Below, piece after piece: positions 44,328 through 53,021 of a stretch of 64,000 nt of DNA (its first letter is position 1; each line of letters starts with the position of its first letter). A model generated the notes under the pieces. The model ran no database searches, was not told the DNA's origin, and saw nothing but the letters and a program-made list of their open reading frames with translations. Origin of the DNA: DASZQY01 sp963843565 (lineage in GTDB: Bacteria > Pseudomonadota > Alphaproteobacteria > Rhizobiales > Kaistiaceae); NCBI GenBank assembly GCA_963843565.1, contig CAWJKY010000003.1, forward strand, positions 2,170,001 through 2,234,000. The letters are read 5' to 3'. Both the position numbers and the translations under genes were made by a program.

Positions 44328-44328
44328 C

Positions 44329-44757
44329 GTGGCTGGAAGACGATCAAGCACCCGTCAATCCGAGACCGAGGCTCCGACCATCACTGTGCACGTGCCGATG
44401 CAGTTCCGGCGGCGCAGCGGAAGAAAGGCCTTCGCCGCTCACCACGATGACCAAAAGCGACAGACCGGCAATCCTCGTCCAGATCCGGTTATCGCTGCGC
44501 TCGCGCGAGCCTTTTACTGGAGGAGGCTCATCGAGGCCGGAGCCTATGCCTCAATTGCGGAGATCGCTTCTGCCGAAGGTGTTAGCGCTTCCTATGTCAG
44601 CCGATTGGTGCGGCTGACCCTGTTGGCGCCAAACATCGTTGTGGCGATTCTTGATCCTCTGGCGACGCCCGCGTGCGTGCCACTGGACGTGCTGATGAAA
44701 CCCCTCCCCGTGGAATGGAAGAGGCATCAGAGCTTCGCTTCGCCCGAGCATCTCTGA
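44329..44757 (+). CDS. HTH protein of the DUF2924-recombinase module
   Basis: A 142-residue basic protein. The central part YASIAEIASAEGVSASYVSR (about 74) is a clear helix-turn-helix; it is followed by LVRLTLLAPNIVVAILD. The N-terminal 60 residues are basic and rather disordered. GTG start one base after the recombinase stop. Probably a regulator or accessory DNA-binding factor for the recombinase; the family name is not known to me. Confidence 0.75.
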   Translation: MAGRRSSTRQSETEAPTITVHVPMQFRRRSGRKAFAAHHDDQKRQTGNPRPDPVIAALARAFYWRRLIEAGAYASIAEIASAEGVSASYVSRLVRLTLLAPNIVVAILDPLATPACVPLDVLMKPLPVEWKRHQSFASPEHL

Positions 44758-44772
44758 ACGTCGGCGCTTCAA

Positions 44773-46102
44773 CTATTCGCCGGCAGTGCCTTGTCCGCCG
44801 CGCCGCTTCAGCACCGCTTCGGCCAATGCAATCATCTCCTGGTATTTCTCGTGGGTTGCGCCGAGGTCAACATTGACGGGTATGTAGGCATCCTTGCGGG
44901 AGAGGCGGCAACTCCCGGCCCAAATCTCGAGCTTCCCGTTGAGGCAATAGAAGTCGACGAACCGCAATCGGTCGAGCTCGGCATGCGCCCCGGCCGGGCT
45001 GCCGTTGTCGGCTGTTGCGAGATGGTGGAAGACCTCGAAGTCGAGCCTTTCGTTGGCAAAGTCCAATGTGAGCATTACCGAGGCCAAACCGTTCGCAGCT
45101 TCTAGGGCCAAGTTTACCTTGCCTTCTGCGCAGTCGACGATTTCCACTGCCATGTTCTCGAGCGAGTCGAACTTGCCTGTAAACGCCAAGCGCACTGATA
45201 GCGGCGGCAATGAAGGGAACTTGTCCGGCGTCACTTCCTCGCCGGCCTTGATCCTGGCGATCAGCTCTTGGCCAAAGAGGTCAGTGAAGCCCTGCAGCTC
45301 GTACCGGTGCTCTTGCCAGACTGTGTGAGCCGACTTCACACCGAAGTAGTGCTCAATCATATACTCGGCCAGCGCCTTGACCATCGGCAGGTCATTGGTC
45401 AACCGACGCCGATCGCCGGGATCGTCGGGGTCCACCAGCGGCTTGGCATTGGCGTGTGCAACCGCACACCGGTTGGAAACGTACAAATAGTTGCCCGCCG
45501 TTTCCTTCGCGGGATCGAAACTGGTTTCCTTTTCCCAGGTTCGCCGTCCCAATCCGATCCAGCTGTCGGGCTCTCGTGATGTTGCTGTCGATCCACTCGA
45601 TTTGCGACTTGCCGTCAGGCAGCACGAGGTTGAGTATCTTGAAGAAGCTAAGGCACTGATAGGCCACCGAGTTCAAGTTCAGACCCTCGCGATAGAAGGC
45701 TAGCGCGAGCCGGCCTTTCTCGTCTGCTGGATCCGGTAAGTAATTGAGTTCGAAATTCTCATCGACGTCCGCGCGGGCGTCCTTGCCACCCAGTCCGTGG
45801 ACCCTGGAGCCGCCCGCGAAAGCCGCCGTCTTTATGCCGGCCTTCCGCACCCAAGCGACGCTGTTGAGGAAGCCCGAGATCAGTCGTTGGCCGTCTTCGA
45901 AGGACATGCCTGAGTGTTCGAAGGCGACCACGGGATATAGGCCGCCGAGCGTGTCCTTCTCATCTGCAGCCTTGCCCGGGATCAGGTAGAGCGTCCGTCC
46001 GCGAAAGGGCGCCTCGGTGACTTCCTTCGGGAAAGCTATCCCTACAATGCCAGCTTGAACCCACTTGCCGGGGCGATGGTGCGGTGGTGTCGCGACTATC
46101 AT
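44773..46102 (-). pseudogene. Frameshifted gene for a MauJ-like protein
   Basis: Two overlapping frames make one protein of about 440 residues. The first half (46102 down to about 45550) covers MIVATPPHHRPGKWVQAGIV to WIDSNITRARQLDRIG. The second half continues as GRRTWEKETSFDPAKETAGN, then YLYVSNRCAVAHANAKP and DLPMVKALAEYMIEHYFGV, ending at 44773. The frames meet near 45545-45560, so one base has been gained or lost. The NRCAVAHA block reminds me of MauJ-type proteins; function unknown. A sequencing error cannot be excluded. Between 46103 and 46560 nothing can be supported. Confidence 0.6.
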
Positions 46103-46560
46103 CAGGTCCTCTGCGCCACTCGTGCCTCGCCCCCTTCACCAACGCGAATGTCGTTCCCTCTCGCGTCGTTTGGGTCGAGCGACGTTGCGGTTCTGGGCGT
46201 TGTGTCGCTGCTCGCAGTGTGGCCGAATGACTGCCCGGAAGGGACCCAAGCGGATAGGAGCAAGGCAGTGAACCTGGAGCCGAACACTGGCGAGTCGCTA
46301 CCGACGAGGTATCGCCCGCGGTCAAAGGTGGGGTTCGCGGCGGTCATTTTCGTGGCGAGAGAACCTGCAACTTGGCTTCGCGTGCCTGTCAGAAGAATGC
46401 TTGCGTTTCGGCGATTCTGGAACCTCGGAACCGAATAGCCAAGTTCACAGCTTCAGAGAAATCGGGCGCAAACAGAGAACGGATTGCCTCGTCGCGGCAG
46501 CTGCAGTTCAAAGGTTCAGCCGCCAAACGTCGCAGTCATGCGGTTGTGCCGCGCAGACAG

Positions 46561-46650
46561 GCAGGCCAGAGAATGGTTCGCGCGATGAAGTTGGCGGAGG
46601 GAGAGAACCCCGGTTCCAACATTCTCCGCGAAATGGCGGATTTCCGACGT
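46561..46650. repeat. Dispersed hairpin repeat, intact copy
   Basis: From GCAGGCCAGAGAATGGTTCG through GGAGAGAACCCCGGTTCC and ATTCTCCGCGAAATGGCGGA. It matches the repeat that the insertion element splits at 14691/16126 and, in part, 367-425. AACC-CC-GGTT and TCCGC-GAAATG-GCGGA can form two small hairpins. Confidence 0.7.
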
Positions 46651-46980
46651 TCCGGCGGTCTGGGGTCCAGTTCGGCTGACCTTCTAGACCACGACGGTCG
46701 CCCGTCGAGTGTCTTCGTCGCGGAGCAGCCGGGCCGCATAGGCCAGAATGAAGCCCGCTCAGCCGCCACCGGCGCGAGATTTCACCACCCATATCGATTG
46801 CCTCATTCTATGTCGGAAGGAACTGGTCAGATGGCTCGTCCAGAGCGTGACGGTCGTTCTGCGGCGACACTTCGGCCATCTGGAGCGGACCGAGGGCGCT
46901 CGGCGCCACACATGGAAGCGCTAGCGTAAACCGTAGGGGCAATCGCCGGGTCGACCCAAACCTCCCCTTTGTGATAGCAA

Positions 46981-46992
46981 TTCGTTAACGAA
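46981..46992. promoter_or_regulatory. Palindrome upstream of the pel operon
   Basis: TTCGTTAACGAA is a perfect 12-bp palindrome, 77 bp before the pelA start, in the gap that must hold the operon promoter. A repressor or activator site for polysaccharide control is plausible. Apart from this, 46651-47068 shows no gene. Confidence 0.4.
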
Positions 46993-47068
46993 GTTGGAGC
47001 CGAGAACGTCTGGAGCCGTCTCGTTGCAACGTTTCTTGACGCGTGAAAGTGCGTGGAAGGCATGCGTT

Positions 47069-49324
47069 ATGTACTCACGGGCGTATCTTTGGCCGGTCGC
47101 ACTGGTCCTGCTATCGATTATTCTGCCGTGGTCAGCCACTTCTGCCGACGCAGAGACGCCCGTCAAACGCGAGATCCTCGCTCTTTACCATAGCGACCTG
47201 GAGCCGTCGGTCGCTGTGACACTCACCCATCTCAACGCGGAGATGCCGCTTAATCATCTCGGCTACATCGTCAACTATCACGACCTCAAAGACGGTCTTC
47301 CCGACGCCCGCGAAATCAAAAATGCGGTCGCGGTTCTGACTATGTTCCCCGGCGCCTTGCCCGACCACGAAGCCTACTTCGAGTGGCTTGGCCGGGTGAC
47401 GAACTCGACCCAGTTGCGTGTCATCATTCTCGGCAACATCGGCGGCCCGCTCACGACGAGCGATGCCGAATTGCTGCAGTCGACTTTTCATCGGATGGGG
47501 CTCGAACTACATCCCCGATTCATTACGAACACCTTCACGTCGAGAGTCGTCGCACGTGATTCTTCGGTTGTCGGTTTTGAACGCGAACCGGACCCGATTC
47601 CGGAAAGTCATCTCCTGGTCAGCCGGTATGGCAAAGATGCGGACGTTGCGCTCGAATATGAGACGCAAGACGGCGGGGCGCTGACAAGAAGCGTAGCGGT
47701 CGCAACCGGCCCTGGGGGCGCATACGCTGCGCCTGGGTCGTATATCTACTCTGACGAGACTCTTGATCAGAGCCGGTGGATTATCGAGCCCTTCGTATTC
47801 TTCAAAAGAGCGCTCGGTGGCGCCCGCTTTCCCGTTCCCGATACCACGACGGTCTCCGGGCGGAGGCTATTCTTCAGTCATGTGGACGGCGACGGCTGGA
47901 ACAATCTGACGAGGATTGAACGCTATCGCGGTCGGCCCACGATTTCTGCCGAGGTGATGCTCCACGAATTGGTCGAGCCGTATCCGGACATTCCGGTGAC
48001 CATCGGCCCGATCGCAAGGGATCTTTTGCCGACCACGTCGCGCGGGAGGGAGGCCGCGCGCGTCGCTCGCGATCTTTTCGCCCTGCCACAAGTCGAAGTG
48101 GCCTCGCACACGTATTCACATCCATTCGTATGGGAATACTTCGAGGACTATGATCGCTCCGATGAACTTGCGCTGGTGCTCAACCGAGCGTCGAAAGGAT
48201 CAAAGTCTCTCTTTTCGCAATTGTGGTCGATCGCTTCGAGTGCGCGTGCCGCGTCCACTGGTCTGCTCGCCACATCAAGAGAAGCGCTGCCGCGCTATGA
48301 TGCGCACGAGCCGTTCAGCGTCGAGCTAGAAGTTGGTGGCGCGGAGGCGATCACGACGGCCCTTGCTCCTCCGGGAAAACATGTCGCCGTTTATCTGTGG
48401 AGCGGCGATGCCTTGCCTTTCGAGAGCATCATCGCAGCAACCCGCAAGGCCGGGATGCGCAATTTGAATGGCGGTTCGTCGCGGTTTGACCAGACCCTCC
48501 CCTCGGTCAGCCGCATCGCGCCGATTTCTCGCCAGGTCGGTTCGCAGCGCCAGATCTACGCGATCAACGACAACGAATTCACCTATACGGACTTGTGGCG
48601 CGGCCGGTTTAATGGCTTTGCAGCGCTGATCGAGACATTCCGCAGAACAGAAGAACCGCGGCGGTTGCGTCCCGCCGGCCTCTACTATCACGCCTTTTCT
48701 GCCGAGCGGTCCATCGCCCTCGACGCGGTGCGATCTATCCTGAACTGGGCGCGTGAGCAGCCGGTCATTCCGATCAAGACGTTGCAATACGCCGCGATCG
48801 CCGACGGGTTCTTCAGCACGACGATACGGCAACTCGACCTTCTCAAATGGTCCGTAGGCGACCGCGATGGTCTGCAGACGGTTCGATTTGACGATGCAGG
48901 GAACCTCCAGGTGGATCTTGCGGCAAGTACTGGCGTGCTCGGTGCGACCCGCCACGCGGGCGCGCTCTATGTTGCCCTGGATCCCGTTGTCGAAACCGCG
49001 ATCGTGGCTCTGAGGAACGGCGCGGATGACCACGCCCCGAAAACGCTTGATATGGCGAAGCTTGAGGAGGCGCGCTGGCAGGTCCGCGATCTGCGGCGGA
49101 AAGATTGTCGGCTGGAGTTCCTGGCGCAAGGCTTCGGTGACGGCAATTTCGTTTGGCGCGTGCCCACCGGGAGCTACCGCATTCGGGTGTCGCGCGCCGG
49201 TGTTGAATTGCAGCAGACAACTGCGGCAAGCGACAAGAACGGCAGATTGCATTTCATTCTATCGGCGAACGCTGTTGAGCCGGCGACAGTGGAACTTGCA
49301 TGCATCGAGGAGGGGCGCAGTTGA
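47069..49324 (+). CDS. pelA: PelA-like deacetylase (no hydrolase domain)
   Basis: A 751-residue exported protein matching the middle and C-terminal parts of Pseudomonas PelA. A signal peptide (about 1-28, WSATSADA) is followed by a Rossmann-like domain (about 30-220). The polysaccharide deacetylase domain has HVDGDGWNN near residue 271 and the His pair of ASHTYSHPF near 345. A beta-rich end follows. It would partly deacetylate the Pel polymer in the periplasm. The N-terminal glycosidase domain of PelA is absent; a matching protein is encoded at 54503-55456. The ATG at 47069 has GGAAGG eight bases upstream; a longer frame from 46994 lacks a signal peptide at its start. Confidence 0.83.
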   Translation: MYSRAYLWPVALVLLSIILPWSATSADAETPVKREILALYHSDLEPSVAVTLTHLNAEMPLNHLGYIVNYHDLKDGLPDAREIKNAVAVLTMFPGALPDHEAYFEWLGRVTNSTQLRVIILGNIGGPLTTSDAELLQSTFHRMGLELHPRFITNTFTSRVVARDSSVVGFEREPDPIPESHLLVSRYGKDADVALEYETQDGGALTRSVAVATGPGGAYAAPGSYIYSDETLDQSRWIIEPFVFFKRALGGARFPVPDTTTVSGRRLFFSHVDGDGWNNLTRIERYRGRPTISAEVMLHELVEPYPDIPVTIGPIARDLLPTTSRGREAARVARDLFALPQVEVASHTYSHPFVWEYFEDYDRSDELALVLNRASKGSKSLFSQLWSIASSARAASTGLLATSREALPRYDAHEPFSVELEVGGAEAITTALAPPGKHVAVYLWSGDALPFESIIAATRKAGMRNLNGGSSRFDQTLPSVSRIAPISRQVGSQRQIYAINDNEFTYTDLWRGRFNGFAALIETFRRTEEPRRLRPAGLYYHAFSAERSIALDAVRSILNWAREQPVIPIKTLQYAAIADGFFSTTIRQLDLLKWSVGDRDGLQTVRFDDAGNLQVDLAASTGVLGATRHAGALYVALDPVVETAIVALRNGADDHAPKTLDMAKLEEARWQVRDLRRKDCRLEFLAQGFGDGNFVWRVPTGSYRIRVSRAGVELQQTTAASDKNGRLHFILSANAVEPATVELACIEEGRS

Positions 49325-49923
49325 GCAAGCGGCTCGTGCTGCTCGTTTTGGCACTCGGCATTGGCGCCGTTGGGCTGGCCGCGCTCAGCGTCCCGAGTGC
49401 GACCGAACGGGTTGCGATGCTTCTTCGGGATGACCGCGATGAGGCAGCGGTGGCGGTCGCCAACGCTGCCTTCCGGAGTGGAACCGATAGCGATCTTCTT
49501 TTGTCTACGCTTTTCGAGGTCAACGACCGATACGGCGACGTCAAGATCGCGGACACGGCGCTTCGCAAATACCTCGCGGACCATGGCGACGATGCCCTGA
49601 CTCTTCGGCGGGCCGCCGATTTCTTCGCCGAGCGCTACGGCAGCGACGCCCGCATCGAAACGCTTGCCCGCCTGGTCGCACTTCGACACAAACCAGGCGA
49701 CATCGTCGAACTGGCGCGACTCTATCGACTGGAGGGACGCTACGACGAGGAGCTGGCGCTCTTGGGCCAGTTCCATGACGCGGGTCTTCCGCCAGACTTC
49801 CTCGATCGATGGGAACTCCTGTCGATGCGAAAACACTACTTCGACCAGAAGGCGGAACTGACGGTCGGCTTCGACACCGGGTCGTCCGACGGCTCGCAAG
49901 AAACCAGAGGCGCAACCGAATGA
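49321..49923 (+). CDS. TPR-like membrane-anchored protein (PelB-N-like)
   Basis: A 200-residue protein with an N-terminal membrane anchor (LVLLVLALGIGAVGLAALSV) and helical repeats resembling TPRs (EAAVAVANAAFRSGTDSDLL, DGDDALTLRRAADFFAERYG-like, PGDIVELARLYRLEGRYDEE). It stands where pelB would be but is far too short to include the PelB porin. TTG at 49321 is the likely start, seven bases after GAGGAGG and overlapping the pelA stop. It could be a scaffold for the inner-membrane complex. Confidence 0.68.
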   Translation: MSKRLVLLVLALGIGAVGLAALSVPSATERVAMLLRDDRDEAAVAVANAAFRSGTDSDLLLSTLFEVNDRYGDVKIADTALRKYLADHGDDALTLRRAADFFAERYGSDARIETLARLVALRHKPGDIVELARLYRLEGRYDEELALLGQFHDAGLPPDFLDRWELLSMRKHYFDQKAELTVGFDTGSSDGSQETRGATE

Positions 49924-50858
49924 GTGTGCGTCTCAACGAAACCGACGTGATCGCCCCCGGGCGCAACTGGCCGAGCGGTCTCCTTTTGCCGGAAATCGCG
50001 CTCGCATTCTTGGGACTTCTTGCCCTTGTGGAGCTGTCCGGTCTCGGACGCGCCGTCCTGGACGCGCGGCCGCACATCTTCTGGATTCCGGTGCTCCTGT
50101 TCGCGTCATACGGCGGATTGAGACCCGGGATTATTGCCGCCGTGACGGCATCTGGCCTCCACTGGTTCTTGAGCAACGACGCATTGCCGATCGGTTTCGA
50201 TTTCTATGACTATCTGCATGCGGTCGTGAAAGAACCGGCACTCTGGATCGGCACAGCTGCCGCCATTGGCGCAATTCGCGACCGTGACGGGGAGCTATTC
50301 GCCGAAACAAGGCGAATGGCTGACAGCTACAAGACGCAGCGCAAGACGATTGCTGAATACGCCTTCACACTACGGGACCATATTCGCGAGCTTGAGCAGG
50401 ATCGCGCCTTCCGGGCGGACAACTCGATGGCGGAATTCCGCACGGCGATTTCGCAGATGTCGACCGCCAGCGGGCATCTCGCGCGCTATGGCCATCTGCG
50501 CCGCGCCTGCCAGATCGCAACCAACTGCGAAGCAGCCAACCTCCTCAGACGCACTCGCCAGTCGTGGCGTCCCATCCAGGGCGGGCGCTCGGCAGTCGAT
50601 GTCGACGAGCGGCTGAGCGCCGCACTCGACAAACTTTCCGCCCCCCAAATCCTTCAGGAGGCCGATGGAGACCGGCCGGGCCGAATCGCCATACCGGTCA
50701 CTGTCGCCCAGAATTCGTGTGTTCTCCTGCTCGACGGCTGCGCCGCTGACAATGATGTGGAAAACGCGGCGGCCATTTGCGGGTTCATTGCAAGCCAGTG
50801 GGCGCGTGGAAAGACGGTAACCAGTCCGGCAACGGCCGGCCAGACATCGCGGTATTGA
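49920..50858 (+). CDS. pelD: PelD homologue, short form without GGDEF domain
   Basis: A 312-residue inner-membrane protein. The N-terminal part has three to four helices (LLLPEIALAFLGLLALVEL; HIFWIPVLLFASYGG; PGIIAAVTASGLHWFL). A coiled-coil-like stretch (about 125-175) and a small GAF-like domain follow. Pseudomonas PelD is about 140 residues longer and ends in a degenerate GGDEF domain that binds c-di-GMP through RxxD. I see neither that domain nor the motif. The ATG overlaps the upstream stop (ATGA). Confidence 0.75.
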   Translation: MSVRLNETDVIAPGRNWPSGLLLPEIALAFLGLLALVELSGLGRAVLDARPHIFWIPVLLFASYGGLRPGIIAAVTASGLHWFLSNDALPIGFDFYDYLHAVVKEPALWIGTAAAIGAIRDRDGELFAETRRMADSYKTQRKTIAEYAFTLRDHIRELEQDRAFRADNSMAEFRTAISQMSTASGHLARYGHLRRACQIATNCEAANLLRRTRQSWRPIQGGRSAVDVDERLSAALDKLSAPQILQEADGDRPGRIAIPVTVAQNSCVLLLDGCAADNDVENAAAICGFIASQWARGKTVTSPATAGQTSRY

Positions 50859-50895
50859 CACCCGGTTCCAGTTCACAAGTGGAAAGTGCGAGTGC

Positions 50896-51523
50896 ATGCC
50901 TTTGCGAAAGGGAAGGAGCCCAGCCCGATCCAGACGACGCCATGTGTTTGCGGTCATCTCGGCTCTGGCACTGGCGGAATCGTTCCTCTTCATATTCGGG
51001 TGGCAGGGCCACCTCGTCTGGTACGAAATGATTTTCGCGCACGTCGCCATCGTCTCGACGGCGGCGCTCGCCATCCTGCGCCTCGCCGACAACCTCGCAG
51101 TCGCCGCGACCACCTTTATGGCGACGCTGACCACCGGTCCCTTCGGCGCGATGGCGGTCGCAGTCATGCTGCCAGGGCTGAACCGGAACACGGATCACAA
51201 CTTCCGGGACAGCAATTGGCTTCACAGAATCCGAATTCCGGGAGTGGTCGAGAGAGAAGAGGCGCTCTACCACGATATCGTCGCCGGGCGCGCCTATCTT
51301 CCAGGAGAGGCACCTGCGGTGATCAGCGCGACGATGCGCAAGGCGTCTCCGGCCGATCGGATCGAGGTATTGAGTTCGAGCCTTCAACGCATTCGGTCGG
51401 GTTCCAGCGCCGATTCTGGCCGCCAGCATCAAAGACGAGAATCTTGCCGTGCGCTCGGCGGCCGTGGCAATTCGCTCGCGCCAACTTGGGGGCGCTGGCG
51501 ACAGGCTTGACGGGAGCCGATGA
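50896..51523 (+). pseudogene. pelE: PelE homologue with a probable frameshift
   Basis: The first frame encodes two membrane helices (VFAVISALALAESFLFIFGW; IVSTAALAILRLADNLAVAA), then GVVEREEALYHDIVAGRAYL and SPADRIEVLSS, as in PelE. From about 51390 the homologous text moves to the +1 frame: GRVPAPILAASIKDENLAVR, SAAVAIRSRQLGG, ending at a TGA (51521-51523) that overlaps the pelF ATG. That ATGA coupling suits an operon and marks the second frame as ancestral. The uninterrupted first frame ends at 51510 in unrelated sequence. Either a real frameshift near 51386-51394 or a sequencing error. Confidence 0.65.
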
Positions 51524-53019
51524 TGTTCGCACTGGCGCCAAAAAGACCTCCCGAAGAAGTCAGCGATGTCTGCCTGCTCGCCGAAGGCTGCTACCCACAT
51601 GTGGCCGGCGGTGTATCGACATGGGTCGACTGGCTGATGCGAAGTTGCCCGGAAACATCCTTTTCGGCGGTTTCCATCGTGACGAGTCTGGATGACCGCA
51701 GACCCCGCTACGACTTCCCGGACAATCTCGTTTCGATCTCAGAACTGGTGGTGGACGATCGTCGATCCGAAGTCGGCTGGCGGTACGGAGCCCCGTCGCA
51801 AAGTGCCGAAGGGTTGGCTTCCATCATCTGCCGCTTCATCCTCGAAGGCTCGCTGGACGACTTTGCATCGATCGTGCGTATCGCCAATGACGGCGACGCC
51901 CCCCTGTCGCTCGCCCGTCTCACGGATTCCGCTTTTGCGTGGCAACTCTGCGTCGCAAGCTACCGGATCCTGATGCCGCAGGCTTCCTTCAAGGGCTTTT
52001 TCTGGGCATGGCAGGCGCTGACCGGCGGCCTCTTTGCGGTTGTGAAAGCGGACATCCCAAGGGCCCGCACCTATCATGCTTTGTCGACCGGATATGCCGG
52101 GCTTCTGGCGGCGCGGGCACGGATTGAAGGCGCGGAGCAAGTGCTCCTCACAGAACACGGAATATATACCAACGAACGTCAGATCGAGATCCTGACGGCC
52201 GACTGGATCACCGATACGATCGACAAGGGCCTGGCGGGCCACCAAGACCGCCTCGATCTGCGGGATCTCTGGACAGTCACATTCAGATCGTTCGCGCGTG
52301 CTTGCTATGCCGCCTGCGACCGGATCATTACCTTGTTCGACGGCAACCAGGCGATGCAGCGTGAACTCGGGGTGCCAACCCACAAACTCTCGATTATTCC
52401 GAACGGCATTGACGTCGATCGTTTTGACGCCATCCCGCTCCTGCCCGACGATGCGCTGCCGGCGGTCGCGCTGATCGGGCGTGTAGTTCCAATAAAGGAC
52501 GTTGAGACATTCCTCCGCGCCGCGGCTCTCGTACACGCGGAACTGCCAGACGCGCGTTTCATCGTTGCCGGTTCTGCCGAGGAAACACCCCTGTATGCGG
52601 CCAATTGCCGAAAAACGGCCGGGCAACTCGGTTTGGACGATGCGGGTATCTTCACCGGCCGGATCGAGATCGCCACGCTGCTGAGCCAGTGCCATGTGGT
52701 TGCGCTCACCAGCGTGAGCGAAGGCCAGCCGCTCAGCATCCTCGAAGCAGGCGCTGCCGGATTGCCTTGCGTAGCGACGAATGTGGGGGCCTGCCGGGAA
52801 CTCCTGCATGGAACTGGAAGGGACGGCGATGTGCAGCCTGGTGGCTTCGTCGCGGATCCCATGGACTCCGTTGCCATTGCAGGCCACATCGTTCGCCTGC
52901 TGCGCGATTCGGATTTGAGACAGCGGCTCGGCAGCAACCTGAAACGGCGCGTGACCTCCCACTACCGGGCGGCGGATGTCGCGGCCGCATACCGTAACTT
53001 GTACGCACGGGTCGAATAG
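51520..53019 (+). CDS. pelF: PelF glycosyltransferase
   Basis: A 499-residue cytosolic GT4 enzyme of the PelF type. The N-terminal DUF3492 part begins DVCLLAEGCYPHVAGGVSTW; TEHGIYTNERQIEI is near residue 207; the nucleotide-sugar site includes GRVVPIKDVETFLRAAALVH (about 322) and the acidic motif in SEGQPLSILEAGAAGLP (about 405). It is thought to build Pel from UDP-N-acetylhexosamine. The start ATG overlaps the upstream TGA. Confidence 0.9.
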   Translation: MMFALAPKRPPEEVSDVCLLAEGCYPHVAGGVSTWVDWLMRSCPETSFSAVSIVTSLDDRRPRYDFPDNLVSISELVVDDRRSEVGWRYGAPSQSAEGLASIICRFILEGSLDDFASIVRIANDGDAPLSLARLTDSAFAWQLCVASYRILMPQASFKGFFWAWQALTGGLFAVVKADIPRARTYHALSTGYAGLLAARARIEGAEQVLLTEHGIYTNERQIEILTADWITDTIDKGLAGHQDRLDLRDLWTVTFRSFARACYAACDRIITLFDGNQAMQRELGVPTHKLSIIPNGIDVDRFDAIPLLPDDALPAVALIGRVVPIKDVETFLRAAALVHAELPDARFIVAGSAEETPLYAANCRKTAGQLGLDDAGIFTGRIEIATLLSQCHVVALTSVSEGQPLSILEAGAAGLPCVATNVGACRELLHGTGRDGDVQPGGFVADPMDSVAIAGHIVRLLRDSDLRQRLGSNLKRRVTSHYRAADVAAAYRNLYARVE

Positions 53020-53021
53020 CC

